The notes beneath the pieces are model-generated. The model was given only the letters and a program-made list of their open reading frames with translations, ran no database searches and was not told the origin of the DNA. From the NCBI RefSeq assembly GCF_017368795.1, contig NZ_JAFNLL010000009.1, forward strand, positions 1 to 64,000: DNA of 64,000 nt, in the 5' to 3' direction. Source of the stretch: Arthrobacter cavernae (GTDB lineage Bacteria; Actinomycetota; Actinomycetes; Actinomycetales; Micrococcaceae). The translations under genes were made by a program, and so were the position numbers. Positions 34,584 to 43,062 of this stretch are shown piece after piece; position 1 is the first letter of the stretch, and each line of letters opens with the position of its first letter.

Positions 34584-36728
34584 TCAGAGGTTGTTGAAGC
34601 GGAAGAGGAAGGCCGCCATGGCCGCCCTGCTGACTTTGTCCTGGGGCTTGAAGGTCCCGTCCGGGAAGCCGGTCGTGATGCCGGTTGACGCGAGCCAACT
34701 GACTTCGGTGAAGAACTGGTGGCCCGGCCGGACATCCGGAAACTCCGACGGCTTCGTCACCGGAGGCTTGCCCGCCAGTCGGTAGAGAAACGCCGCCATG
34801 GCGTCGCGATTAATGCTCTCGAACGGCCTGAACGTCCCGTCAGGGAATCCTGTGGTGATGCCCCGGGCGGCCAGCCAGCTGATTTCCCTGTAGAACAGGC
34901 CTCCCGGCCGGTTGTCACTGAAGAAGACCGTGTTCGTGAAGCTGGGCTTTCCGGAGAAGCGGTACAGGAACGCGGCCATGGCGTTGCGGTGCACCGGCTC
35001 GTTGGGGTGGAAGGTGCCGTCGGGAAAGCCGGTGGTGATTCCGGCGGCCGCCAACCAGTTGATCTCGGCAACAAATTGGCTTCCGAACTGGACATCGTGG
35101 AAAACGGGAACAGGCGGGGCCGGTGCAATGCCGTCCCATTGCGCTGGCGCGGCTTTGACAGGGTCATTGACGTCCACTGCGTCTTCTGCCATCCCAACCC
35201 GGAATTGCACCATCATGGAGTGGTCTTCGTGGGGGAGGTTGTGGCAGTGGATCATGTACCGTCCACGGTGCGGCCCGAATTTCATGAGCAGCCTTACTGT
35301 CTCGCCCTCCCCGACGTAGACGACGTCTTTCGGACCCCTTTCGTAGGGGAAGGGCGGCCGGCCGTTGCGGTCCAGTATGCGGAAATCAACCAGATGGAGG
35401 TGGATGGGATGGAACCAGCCGCCGGAATTATTCTCGAACTGCCAGATTTCGACGGCGTCCAGCGCCGGGTTCGCGATGGCCTTCTTGAAGCCGCTGGCCA
35501 CCACCTCCTCCCAGGAATTGTCGCCGATGGTCCACACACCGGTGAGGTCGTTGCGATTCACGCGGAAGTTCCGCACATTGGTGGCCGCGTCCTCCCGGAT
35601 AGACATGGATTCGCTCGCGGCCAGTTGCGTGGGAATGGTGTTCCACGTGGGGTCTGTGGTGTCCACAGCGTCATCGACAACGTCGAAGGCCATGATCTTG
35701 CCCGTGTCGGCGAAGTTCACGTTGTTCTCATTGGACAGGTTCCGCAGTTCCACCCGCTGACCGGTCGAGTACTTGCGGAAATCGATCAGAACTTCATAGC
35801 GCTCGGCGCCGGCGTGCCGCCAGCTGGCCACGGTCTGCGCAACAGGCACCAGCCCGCCGTCGGTGGCCACAACCGTGACCGGATCCCCGTTGCTCAATGT
35901 GGGCCGCAGCGACCGCGAGATGCACGCATTCAGGATCCGGAACCGGTAGACGCGTTTCTGGACCTTCATGACCGGCCACGGCTTGCCGTTGACAAGGATG
36001 ACGTCACCCCAGAGGCCGGAATGGTCGTTGGCGTCGTATCCCAGGGCGCCGCTTTGGGCAAAGCTTGCGTCGCTGATGGTCAGTGCGACATCGAACTGGC
36101 CTTGCGGCAGCAGCGCCCGTTCCACGGGGTCGTGCATGTGGTACTGGGCCGCCAGCCCGGAGTAGACGTTCTGGGCGGTGAAATGGACGGCGTGGTCGTG
36201 GTACCAGAGCGTCCTGGCAGGCTGGAAATTGGGGTACCGGTAGTCCTTGGCGAATCCCGGATTGGTTACGTCGTTCGCATAGCCATCGAACTGAGGCAGT
36301 GAGGCTGAGCCGTGTAGATGAACCGAGGATGCTAGCAGATAGCCTTCGGATGGATGCAGCAGGGGCATCTGGTTGCGGACGCGCAGAACCGCTTTCGTAC
36401 CCTGATCCAGGCTGATGGTGGGGCCAGGGAAGATTCCGTTGTAACCGAGAATCGGCGTAGTGAGTCGGGGCAGGATGTTGGCAGTGGAGACCATTTCCGT
36501 GACGGAGTAGTAGTTGACCGGAGCGCCATCCACGGGGTCTATGCCCGTGTCGTATGGCGCCAGAAAAGGCGCCTGGACAAAATCCGTCTGGAACGGCCGC
36601 GGTCTGTCCGCGGGGTCGAGTGCGCTCGCGACAATGGCATTCACGGATCTGAGCGGCAGCGATACCGCTCCGACCCCCAGGGCCCCGAGGCCGCCAATCA
36701 AGAGAACTTGTCGTCGTGAAATCGTCAT
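34584..36728 (-). CDS. Tat-exported multicopper oxidase with SLH-like repeats
   Basis: The 714-residue oxidase starts at ATG 36728 after GGGAG. Its signal is twin-arginine (MTISRRQVLLIGG). Copper motifs are complete: HLHG (His137, His139), WYHDH (His177, His179), HPIHLH (440-445), HCHNLPHED (type-1 Cys495 and neighbours), and a Met pair near 505. The layout is close to CotA-type spore-coat laccase or bilirubin oxidase. Three SLH-like repeats (about 543-714) form the tail, matching those of the peroxidase. These enzymes oxidise phenols, bilirubin or metals with oxygen reduced to water. It is convergent with the small membrane gene. The substrate cannot be told from the sequence. Confidence 0.9.
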   Translation of the reverse strand: MTISRRQVLLIGGLGALGVGAVSLPLRSVNAIVASALDPADRPRPFQTDFVQAPFLAPYDTGIDPVDGAPVNYYSVTEMVSTANILPRLTTPILGYNGIFPGPTISLDQGTKAVLRVRNQMPLLHPSEGYLLASSVHLHGSASLPQFDGYANDVTNPGFAKDYRYPNFQPARTLWYHDHAVHFTAQNVYSGLAAQYHMHDPVERALLPQGQFDVALTISDASFAQSGALGYDANDHSGLWGDVILVNGKPWPVMKVQKRVYRFRILNACISRSLRPTLSNGDPVTVVATDGGLVPVAQTVASWRHAGAERYEVLIDFRKYSTGQRVELRNLSNENNVNFADTGKIMAFDVVDDAVDTTDPTWNTIPTQLAASESMSIREDAATNVRNFRVNRNDLTGVWTIGDNSWEEVVASGFKKAIANPALDAVEIWQFENNSGGWFHPIHLHLVDFRILDRNGRPPFPYERGPKDVVYVGEGETVRLLMKFGPHRGRYMIHCHNLPHEDHSMMVQFRVGMAEDAVDVNDPVKAAPAQWDGIAPAPPVPVFHDVQFGSQFVAEINWLAAAGITTGFPDGTFHPNEPVHRNAMAAFLYRFSGKPSFTNTVFFSDNRPGGLFYREISWLAARGITTGFPDGTFRPFESINRDAMAAFLYRLAGKPPVTKPSEFPDVRPGHQFFTEVSWLASTGITTGFPDGTFKPQDKVSRAAMAAFLFRFNNL

Positions 36729-36900
36729 TTTCTCCCACCCTTCAAGAAGCAATCACTGAGAGACTGCGCTCCGTTTCTTGGAGAAACCATGTAAGCCGCC
36801 CGCTGCCGTCCGAAGACCGCAGGTTTTCTGCAACCGTGGTCAGGGATAAAGGAAGCGGTATGCATCGCAGTGCGAAATGTCGCCAACCAGGGGGTACGCA

Positions 36901-37011
36901 ATGACACTCAATCTGCACGTCGGTAGAACGGTTCCAGCGCAAGCACGCTTTACTGCAGCCTCGAAGCTTCGGCGGAGGTTGTCCGTTGGCGTAACTGGCC
37001 ATTTTTGGTGA
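36901..37011 (+). CDS. Possible 36-residue basic leader peptide
   Basis: ATG 36901 has a strong AGGGGGT site six bases upstream and opens a 36-codon frame ending at TGA 37009-37011, four bases before the ABC transporter ATG at 37016. The peptide is basic in its middle (SKLRRRLSVG) and resembles nothing I recognise. It may be a leader peptide that couples translation of the transporter, or a chance frame. It is in the 287-base gap between the oxidase and transporter genes, which otherwise shows nothing. Confidence 0.3.
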   Translation: MTLNLHVGRTVPAQARFTAASKLRRRLSVGVTGHFW

Positions 37012-37015
37012 TGAG

Positions 37016-38842
37016 ATGTTTCTTACTTTTTGGCGGTTTCGTCGGGCGATCGCTTCCCATGTCTGGCCGCTGGGCGGAGGCGCGCTGCTGGTTATTTTCG
37101 TCGCAGCCATGCAAGTGGCATTGCCGTGGCCGATGAAAGTCATTGTCGATGACGTGTTGCAGCCATCAGGGCCTTCCGAGCAGCACCGTCTGCCGGGATT
37201 CCTCGGATTAGCCGACGCTGGGCCCCTGCAGCTGCTTCTCCTCGCTGCGGCGGCTCTGCTGGCCATGACCCTGCTGAACGCCGCGGCGGAGTACCTGGGG
37301 ACCCGTGTGCTCAATGGTGTTGGGGAGCGGGTCATGGCCACCATCCGCGTTGATGTTTTTACCCATTTGCAGCGTTTATCCCTGTCCTTCCACGACAGGC
37401 AGCGGCTGGGGGACCTCGTCACACGCACCACCACCGATGTTGATTATGTGCGTGCGCTCATGGTGTCGATGCTTTCCGTGCTGCTGCCCAACGTGTTCAT
37501 TCTGGGGTTCATCGTCACCATCTGCGTGATGGTCGATCCGGCGTTTGCATTGATCGGGCTGGCAGTGGCCCCTTTGTTGTTCGTAACGGTGCTGGTTTAC
37601 CGGCGCCGGATCAAAGCCGCATCCCGAGAGGCACGACGCAAGGACAGCGACATAGCGGCGGCTATGTCCGAGACGTTCTCTTCGGTGCGCGTGATGCAGA
37701 CCTACACAAGCGAAACACGCCACGAGGAAGACTTCCGCACCCGGAACGACGGGAGGAAGGACGCCGGCCTGAAGGTCATCGGGCTTCAGTCCGTGTTCTC
37801 TCCACTCGTAGATGTCATCGCCACTTTGGGCACGGTGCTGGTGCTCTGGGTCGGTGCCCAACGGGTACTGGAGGGAACCATGACGCTGGGCCTATTGCTC
37901 GTATTCCTCGCTTACCTCAAGGCGCTGTACGCCCCGATGAAGGCCCTGGCGAAGCTGACAACGGTGATCAGCCGCGGCCAGGCCAGCGCCGAGCGCATCC
38001 AGGAGATTCTGGACACGGCACCGGCCATCACTGACAAGCCCGGCGCCCGGCCCGCCCCGCGGCTGGCCGGCGCGGTGGAGTTGCGCGGAGTCAGCTTCGG
38101 CTACCAGGAGAACCGGGATGTCCTGCACGGAATAGATCTCAAAGCCGAGCCAGGCAACATGGTGGCGATCACCGGACCCACGGGCGCCGGAAAGTCGTCG
38201 GTAGCCAGTCTCATCCCGCGCCTGTACGACGTGACGCAGGGGTCCGTGTTCCTCGATGGGGTCGACATCCGGGATCTGCAGCTAGCCACCGTGCGCAGGC
38301 AGGTCTCCATGGTGCTGCAGGAGTCCATCCTGTTTCGCGGGACGATCCATGACAACATCGTTTACGGCTCCGAGGGGGTCAGCCGCGAGCACGTGTACGC
38401 TGCGGCTCAGGCGGCCTATGTGGACGAGTTCGTCCGGAATCTGCCGCTGGGATATGACACCCCCGTGGCGGAGCGCGGCGTCACCCTCTCCGGCGGACAA
38501 CGCCAGCGTATCGCCATCGCCCGCGCGTTAGTGCGGGACACCCCCATAGTCATCCTCGATGAACCAACATCGGGCCTGGACGCGATCTCCGAACAGTACA
38601 TAATGCGCGGTCTCGACCGGCTAATGGCCGGCCGCACGGTCATCGTCATCGCCCACCGCCTCTCAACCCTCCAACGCGCCGATCAAATCTACGTCCTCGA
38701 CCACGGCAGGGTGGTCGAAACCGGCCGGCACGGCGACCTTATCGCCTCCGGCGGCCTCTACAGCCGCCTTGACCGGCTCCAGCACACCGGGGACACCCAC
38801 GCGCCGACATTGGGCCTGACACAGACGGAGACGATCGCATGA
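37016..38842 (+). CDS. ABC exporter, fused permease and ATPase
   Basis: The 608-residue half-transporter has six membrane helices (about 1-310) and a nucleotide-binding domain (about 350-590). The Walker A is GPTGAGKSSVASLIPRLYDV (near 387), then QESILFRGTIHDNIVYG, the signature LSGGQRQRIAIARALV (near 491), Walker B VILDEPTSGLD, and the H-loop IAHRLSTL. It resembles MsbA/LmrA-type homodimeric exporters of lipids or drugs. Its stop overlaps the NUDIX gene by four bases. AT content appears higher than in the housekeeping genes, in keeping with the accessory block. The substrate is unknown. Confidence 0.92.
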   Translation: MFLTFWRFRRAIASHVWPLGGGALLVIFVAAMQVALPWPMKVIVDDVLQPSGPSEQHRLPGFLGLADAGPLQLLLLAAAALLAMTLLNAAAEYLGTRVLNGVGERVMATIRVDVFTHLQRLSLSFHDRQRLGDLVTRTTTDVDYVRALMVSMLSVLLPNVFILGFIVTICVMVDPAFALIGLAVAPLLFVTVLVYRRRIKAASREARRKDSDIAAAMSETFSSVRVMQTYTSETRHEEDFRTRNDGRKDAGLKVIGLQSVFSPLVDVIATLGTVLVLWVGAQRVLEGTMTLGLLLVFLAYLKALYAPMKALAKLTTVISRGQASAERIQEILDTAPAITDKPGARPAPRLAGAVELRGVSFGYQENRDVLHGIDLKAEPGNMVAITGPTGAGKSSVASLIPRLYDVTQGSVFLDGVDIRDLQLATVRRQVSMVLQESILFRGTIHDNIVYGSEGVSREHVYAAAQAAYVDEFVRNLPLGYDTPVAERGVTLSGGQRQRIAIARALVRDTPIVILDEPTSGLDAISEQYIMRGLDRLMAGRTVIVIAHRLSTLQRADQIYVLDHGRVVETGRHGDLIASGGLYSRLDRLQHTGDTHAPTLGLTQTETIA

Positions 38843-39753
38843 GCGAAACCAAGCCCGGAACCTACGGTGCGCTTCCGTGGCGGACCGGGAGCAAAGGTGC
38901 GCTCGAAGTTCTCCTTATTCACCGCCCCCGTCATGGCGACTGGTCCATTCCCAAGGGCAAAGCAGAACCGGGAGAATCAGGGCGGGAATGCGCGCGGCGT
39001 GAACTACGGGAGGAAACCGGCTTTGACTGCCGTCTCGGTGCTGAATTGCCAAGCATCCGGTATGAGGACAGCAAGAAAAGAACCAAAACGATCCGTTACT
39101 GGGCGGCGGCCGCAGAGTCAGGGCACTTCACCGCCAACCGAGAGGTGGACGCCGTCCGGTGGCTCTCTCTTCCCGCAGCCCTGCGCACGGTAACCGAGCC
39201 ACGGGACCGGCCGGCCATCATCGCCCTGGGCACCCAGCTCCAAATGCAGTTGGGCGTACGGCCGGTGTCCGTCCGGGAAACAATGTTACTGCTCGTCCGC
39301 GGCGCCAAAGCCACGGACCGCAGCGAATGGAAGCATCCAGATCACAGCCGGCCGCTGGCAGAGGAAGGCGAAAAAGCCGCCCAATCCCTGGCTTCGCTGG
39401 GATCGATGTTCAAAATAGAGCGAGTTTTTTCGTCCCCTCTGATCCGTTGTATCGAGACCGTTGCCGAACTGGCCCGGCGGGAGTCCCTCGAAGTGGAGCG
39501 TTCCGAGCACTTGGCCGAAGGACGTATCAAGGCCGCAATGGGTCTGGTGGCGCAGACGCGCGGGACCGGAACCGTCCTGTGTACCCATGAGGACGTCCTG
39601 TCAGGCGTTATGGCCCACCTGATCCACCACGACCGCACGATTTTGGATAAACGCTTCCGCGTCCGCAAGGGATCAGCCTGGGTACTGACAGGCGATAATA
39701 CCCGCTATCATTCCGCTTACTACATACCGCTGCCCACAACGGGCCTCTTATAA
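38839..39753 (+). CDS. NUDIX hydrolase fused to a histidine-phosphatase-like domain
   Basis: The 304-residue protein has an N-terminal NUDIX domain with a perfect box (Gly40 to Phe62: G-x5-E-x7-REL-x-EE-x-GF), like MutT1 enzymes that hydrolyse 8-oxo-dGTP or diadenosine polyphosphates. The C-terminal half has the histidine-phosphatase fold: SSPLIRCIETV with Arg203 and VLCTHEDVL with His250. In the RHA/RHG motif (LLLVRGAKATDR, residues 150-161), the catalytic His is Gly155. The DNA reads CGC GGC GCC, so one substitution event has removed the nucleophile. It overlaps the ABC exporter by four bases. The phosphatase half may be inactive or serve another role. Confidence 0.88.
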   Translation: MSETKPGTYGALPWRTGSKGALEVLLIHRPRHGDWSIPKGKAEPGESGRECARRELREETGFDCRLGAELPSIRYEDSKKRTKTIRYWAAAAESGHFTANREVDAVRWLSLPAALRTVTEPRDRPAIIALGTQLQMQLGVRPVSVRETMLLLVRGAKATDRSEWKHPDHSRPLAEEGEKAAQSLASLGSMFKIERVFSSPLIRCIETVAELARRESLEVERSEHLAEGRIKAAMGLVAQTRGTGTVLCTHEDVLSGVMAHLIHHDRTILDKRFRVRKGSAWVLTGDNTRYHSAYYIPLPTTGLL

Positions 39754-39798
39754 GCCGCCGCCCGCGGACAACAGCACCTGAATAAAGGTTGTGGGATA

Positions 39799-39822
39799 CC
39801 GCACCCTGCTGAGGGGGTGCGG
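39799..39822 (+). terminator. Hairpin after the NUDIX gene
   Basis: CCGCACCC (39799-39806) pairs with GGGTGCGG (39815-39822) around a G-rich 8-base loop. There is no T-run; it is a plausible GC-rich terminator. Confidence 0.5.
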
Positions 39823-39858
39823 CCCCGTGGTTCGTCTCCTGCAAGTAGGCTTGGACGC

Positions 39859-40149
39859 ATGAGTATTTTTGCAGTTGAATATGTCTACGCCGAGGGTTCC
39901 GCTGCAGGTCGCGACGAATTCCGCCCGTCCCACCGCGCATGGCTTGGCCAGTATGCAGAGGCCGGCCGGTTGCTTGCTTCGGGTCCGTATGTTGACGGCA
40001 GCGGTGCCCTCCTGCTGTTCACGGCCGAATCGGAAGAGGCACTGTTGGAAGAACTGAAGCAGGATCCGTTCAATACCCACGGGTTCGTGGCCGGAAAGCG
40101 CGTCAGTGAGTGGAGCCCTGTGATCGGGCTGCTGAACCAGTACACGTGA
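39859..40149 (+). CDS. YciI-like protein
   Basis: The 96-residue protein has a single YciI-type ferredoxin-like domain: VEYVYAEGSAAGRDEFRPSH with His25, GPYVDGSGALLLF with Asp46, and EELKQDPF. Conserved His and Asp residues face the presumed active site in the family, but activities are known for few members. It has no ribosome binding site, and a TAGGCT box (39846-39851) seven bases before the ATG suggests a leaderless transcript. It stands just upstream of ispG, at the right edge of the accessory block. Confidence 0.82.
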   Translation: MSIFAVEYVYAEGSAAGRDEFRPSHRAWLGQYAEAGRLLASGPYVDGSGALLLFTAESEEALLEELKQDPFNTHGFVAGKRVSEWSPVIGLLNQYT

Positions 40150-40234
40150 ACTGGTACAGGCCCGCGAAGAGGTTCACAAAGCCAGATAATATGATCCGCG
40201 ACTACCTGCCGGAAGACGGCAGATGGAGGACGTC

Positions 40235-41401
40235 TTGACCCCGGTCAGCTTAGGAATGCCAGCAGCACCGCCACCAGTTCTTGCCCCTCGTCGCAAGACG
40301 CGCCAAATCAAGGTAGGTTCGGTCGGCGTCGGCTCCGATTCGCCCATCAGCGTGCAGTCGATGACCACCACGCCCACCACGGACATCAACGCCACGCTGC
40401 AGCAGATCGCCGAATTGACGGCGTCCGGCTGCGACATCGTGCGCGTTGCCTGCCCGTCGGCTGACGACGCCGATGCCCTGCCGATCATCGCGCGCAAGTC
40501 CCAGATCCCGGTCATCGCGGACATCCACTTCCAGCCGAAGTACGTCTTCGCCGCGATTGAGGCCGGCTGCGCCGCTGTGCGCGTCAACCCGGGCAACATC
40601 CGCAAGTTCGATGACCAAGTCAAGGAAATCGCCCGGGCCGCCAAGGACCATGGCACGTCCATCCGCATCGGCGTCAACGCCGGTTCGTTGGAGCCCGGCA
40701 TCCTCAAGAAGTACGGCAAGGCCACGCCGGAGGCACTCGTTGAGTCCGCAGTCTGGGAAGCCTCGCTCTTCGAGGAGCACGGCTTCCACGACTTCAAGAT
40801 CTCCGTCAAGCACAACGACCCCGTGATCATGGTGGCGGCCTACGAGATGCTCGCCGAACAGGGCGACTGGCCGCTGCACCTCGGTGTCACCGAGGCCGGG
40901 CCGGCCTTCCAGGGCACCATCAAGTCGGCCACTGCTTTCGGGGCGCTCCTGTCCCGCGGCATTGGCGACACCATCCGCGTCTCCCTTTCGGCGCCGCCGG
41001 TCGAGGAAATCAAGGTGGGCAACCAGATCCTGCAGTCGCTGAACCTGCGCCCGCGCAAACTGGAAATCGTCTCCTGTCCCTCCTGCGGCCGCGCCCAGGT
41101 GGACGTCTACACGCTCGCCGAGCAGGTCACCGCGGGCCTGGAAGGCATGGAGATTCCGCTGCGCGTCGCCGTCATGGGCTGCGTCGTCAACGGGCCCGGC
41201 GAGGCACGCGAGGCCGACCTCGGCGTCGCTTCCGGCAACGGCAAGGGCCAGATCTTCGTGAAGGGGGAAGTCATTAAGACTGTCCCCGAGAGCCAGATTG
41301 TTGAGACACTGATCGAAGAGGCCATGCGTATCGCTGAAGAGATGGGGGAGGCCGATGGCGAAGATGCTGTCAAGGGTAGCCCCGTGGTTAGCGTCTCGTA
41401 A
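40235..41401 (+). CDS. ispG: 4-hydroxy-3-methylbut-2-en-1-yl diphosphate synthase (HMBPP synthase)
   Basis: This 388-residue iron-sulfur enzyme of the MEP pathway reduces the cyclic diphosphate MEcPP to HMBPP. Blocks include [60 protein letters not shown], and, for the 4Fe-4S cluster, SCPSCGR and [13 protein letters not shown] (three Cys). TTG 40235 is preferred over ATG 40223 because GGAGG lies five bases upstream of it; the ATG itself lies inside that site. A GATAAT box at 40185 may give it a promoter of its own, needed because the block separates it from dxr. It overlaps the acetyltransferase by 47 bases. Confidence 0.95.
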   Translation: MTPVSLGMPAAPPPVLAPRRKTRQIKVGSVGVGSDSPISVQSMTTTPTTDINATLQQIAELTASGCDIVRVACPSADDADALPIIARKSQIPVIADIHFQPKYVFAAIEAGCAAVRVNPGNIRKFDDQVKEIARAAKDHGTSIRIGVNAGSLEPGILKKYGKATPEALVESAVWEASLFEEHGFHDFKISVKHNDPVIMVAAYEMLAEQGDWPLHLGVTEAGPAFQGTIKSATAFGALLSRGIGDTIRVSLSAPPVEEIKVGNQILQSLNLRPRKLEIVSCPSCGRAQVDVYTLAEQVTAGLEGMEIPLRVAVMGCVVNGPGEAREADLGVASGNGKGQIFVKGEVIKTVPESQIVETLIEEAMRIAEEMGEADGEDAVKGSPVVSVS

Positions 41402-42242
41402 CGAGACCGGCCTGCAGGTCCGGGTGCTCGGCTCCGCCGACACCCGGGTTCTGCGCGCGCTTGCGGATGAAGACGTTGTTGCCAACGTCTTCATCCTGGC
41501 GCATTTGGATTCGACCGGCACCGCCGCGCCCACCTCGGGCGGCGCCAGAGTTTTTGGCGTGTTCGACGGCGGGACGCTCCTGGGCGCCTGCTGGGCCGGG
41601 GCCAATCTGGTTCCCGTACAGCTGGCCCCAGGGCTCGCCGGCTACATCGCCACGGCGGTCCACCACACCGGCCGCCGCTACGCCTCCATCTTCGGGCCGG
41701 CCGAAACCGTCCTCGCGCTCTATTCGCACCTGGAGCAGCTGGGGCATTTCGCCCACGAGGTCCGCGCCCGCCAGCCGCTGCTCACCATCGCCGGGCCACC
41801 TCTCATCGAGCCCAACCGCCAGTTGCTCGTCGCCGGGATGGCCGACTTCGACCGCATCCTGCCAGCCTGCGCCGCCATGTTCGAGGAGGAAGTGGGCTAC
41901 TCGCCGTTCCTCGGCGGCCAGGACTACTACAGCCGGCGCGTGGCCGGCCTCATCCGGCAGGGCCATTCCCTCGTCCACATCGACGCCGCCGGCACGGTGG
42001 TCTTCAAGGCCGAGCTGGGTGCCGTCACTGCGGATGTCACACAGGTCCAGGGCGTGTGGATGAACCCGGACATGCGCGGCCAGGGACTCAGCGCCGCGTA
42101 CATGGCCGCCGTCGTGGTCCTCGCCCGGAAACTGGCGCCGGTCACCAGCCTCTACGTCAACGACTACAACGCCCGGGCCCGTGCTACCTATGAGCGCGTC
42201 GGCTTCGAGCAGGTAGGAACCTTCGCTACTGTTCTTTTCTAG
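41355..42242 (+). CDS. GNAT-family acetyltransferase with DUF4081-like N-terminus
   Basis: The 295-residue protein joins an N-terminal DUF4081-like half ([23 protein letters not shown]) to a C-terminal GNAT domain with the acetyl-CoA motif [17 protein letters not shown]. Downstream the chain reads [23 protein letters not shown], split here: LYVNDYN and [14 protein letters not shown]. It lies directly after ispG in many actinobacteria (in M. tuberculosis Rv2867c follows ispG). The start has GGGGGAGG upstream and overlaps the ispG end by 47 bases, so the two are translated together. The substrate is unknown. Confidence 0.88.
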   Translation: MAKMLSRVAPWLASRNETGLQVRVLGSADTRVLRALADEDVVANVFILAHLDSTGTAAPTSGGARVFGVFDGGTLLGACWAGANLVPVQLAPGLAGYIATAVHHTGRRYASIFGPAETVLALYSHLEQLGHFAHEVRARQPLLTIAGPPLIEPNRQLLVAGMADFDRILPACAAMFEEEVGYSPFLGGQDYYSRRVAGLIRQGHSLVHIDAAGTVVFKAELGAVTADVTQVQGVWMNPDMRGQGLSAAYMAAVVVLARKLAPVTSLYVNDYNARARATYERVGFEQVGTFATVLF

Positions 42243-42286
42243 TTGGCCATTGCCGGCACATCACTCGAGTCTCATTGGGGGAACAG

Positions 42287-43027
42287 ATGAAGAACAACGC
42301 TCTGCGCGGATTCAGTGCCGCGGCGCTGCTGATCATGGGGATGACAGCCTGCGGCGGACCAAGCAACTCACCGGACGTCGCCGCTACCGCCGGGAGCGCG
42401 TCCAGCGAAGCCTCGCCCGCGCCAACGGAAGCGCCGGCAAAGAAGTACAACACGGAAGAACTCACGGCGCTTGTGGCCGAAATCAAGGACGCCCGGGGTG
42501 CCAGGCTCTCAGTGACGTCCAGCGCCAACCTCTCAGGATCCATGGAGCAGTCGAAAGCCCTGCTGTCATCGATGACGGTTGAACCGGCCGAGTGCCAGGA
42601 GATGGCGCTTGCCGGCATGCCGCCTTCGGTTGAGGGTGCCTCCATGGCGATGGGAACAAGCCTGGACGCCACAGCAGGGGCGTCCACCGTGGTCTCCCTG
42701 ACGTCCGGGCTCGACACGGAATTCCTGAAGCAAAGCATTGCGCAGTTCGGGGAGGTGAACAAGTGCGCGAGCATGTCGATGACAACCTCAGGCGCGGCGT
42801 TCGACGTAGCCTTGACCATGCTGAACGGGCTCGGTTCTGTCCCAGAGACAATTGCCTACAGGACGGACACGACTCTGCCCGATGGGCGGAAGCAGTCACT
42901 GGTCACTGCGCAGGTGGTACATCGGGGCGTGCTGATGACCGTCATAGCCACGGGTGGGAAGAGTGAGGAAGATGCCGTCGCACGGGTCGGCGCGATTCTG
43001 GATCAGGCTGCCGCGCTGGTCAAGTAG
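42287..43027 (+). CDS. Putative lipoprotein of unknown function
   Basis: This 246-residue protein has a signal with lipobox IMGMTAC (lipid on Cys22), then an Ala/Ser/Pro/Thr-rich linker and a soluble domain with no recognised family (AVVSLTSGLDTEFLKQS-like, VNKCASMSM). The ATG at 42287 follows a GGGGGAA site; a TTG at 42275 is in frame but lies in the site region. A repeat of two Cys (Cys near 105 and 162) may form a disulfide. It is convergent with the TetR gene at 43063, with 35 bases between, and no clear terminator. Confidence 0.75.
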   Translation: MKNNALRGFSAAALLIMGMTACGGPSNSPDVAATAGSASSEASPAPTEAPAKKYNTEELTALVAEIKDARGARLSVTSSANLSGSMEQSKALLSSMTVEPAECQEMALAGMPPSVEGASMAMGTSLDATAGASTVVSLTSGLDTEFLKQSIAQFGEVNKCASMSMTTSGAAFDVALTMLNGLGSVPETIAYRTDTTLPDGRKQSLVTAQVVHRGVLMTVIATGGKSEEDAVARVGAILDQAAALVK

Positions 43028-43062
43028 CCCGTTCGGGCCTGGCACAGGATGTCCGGTGCACC

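Noticed and set aside
36729-36900. Search for a promoter or operator upstream of the multicopper oxidase
   Set aside because: No convincing -10/-35 pair or palindrome could be identified in this gap.
28597-40200. Accessory block as a prophage, ICE or transposon
   Set aside because: No integrase, transposase, phage structural gene, tRNA or end repeats were found.
43027-43062. Short stem (GCCC/GGGC) between the lipoprotein and TetR genes as a terminator
   Set aside because: Only four base pairs and no T-run; too weak to call.
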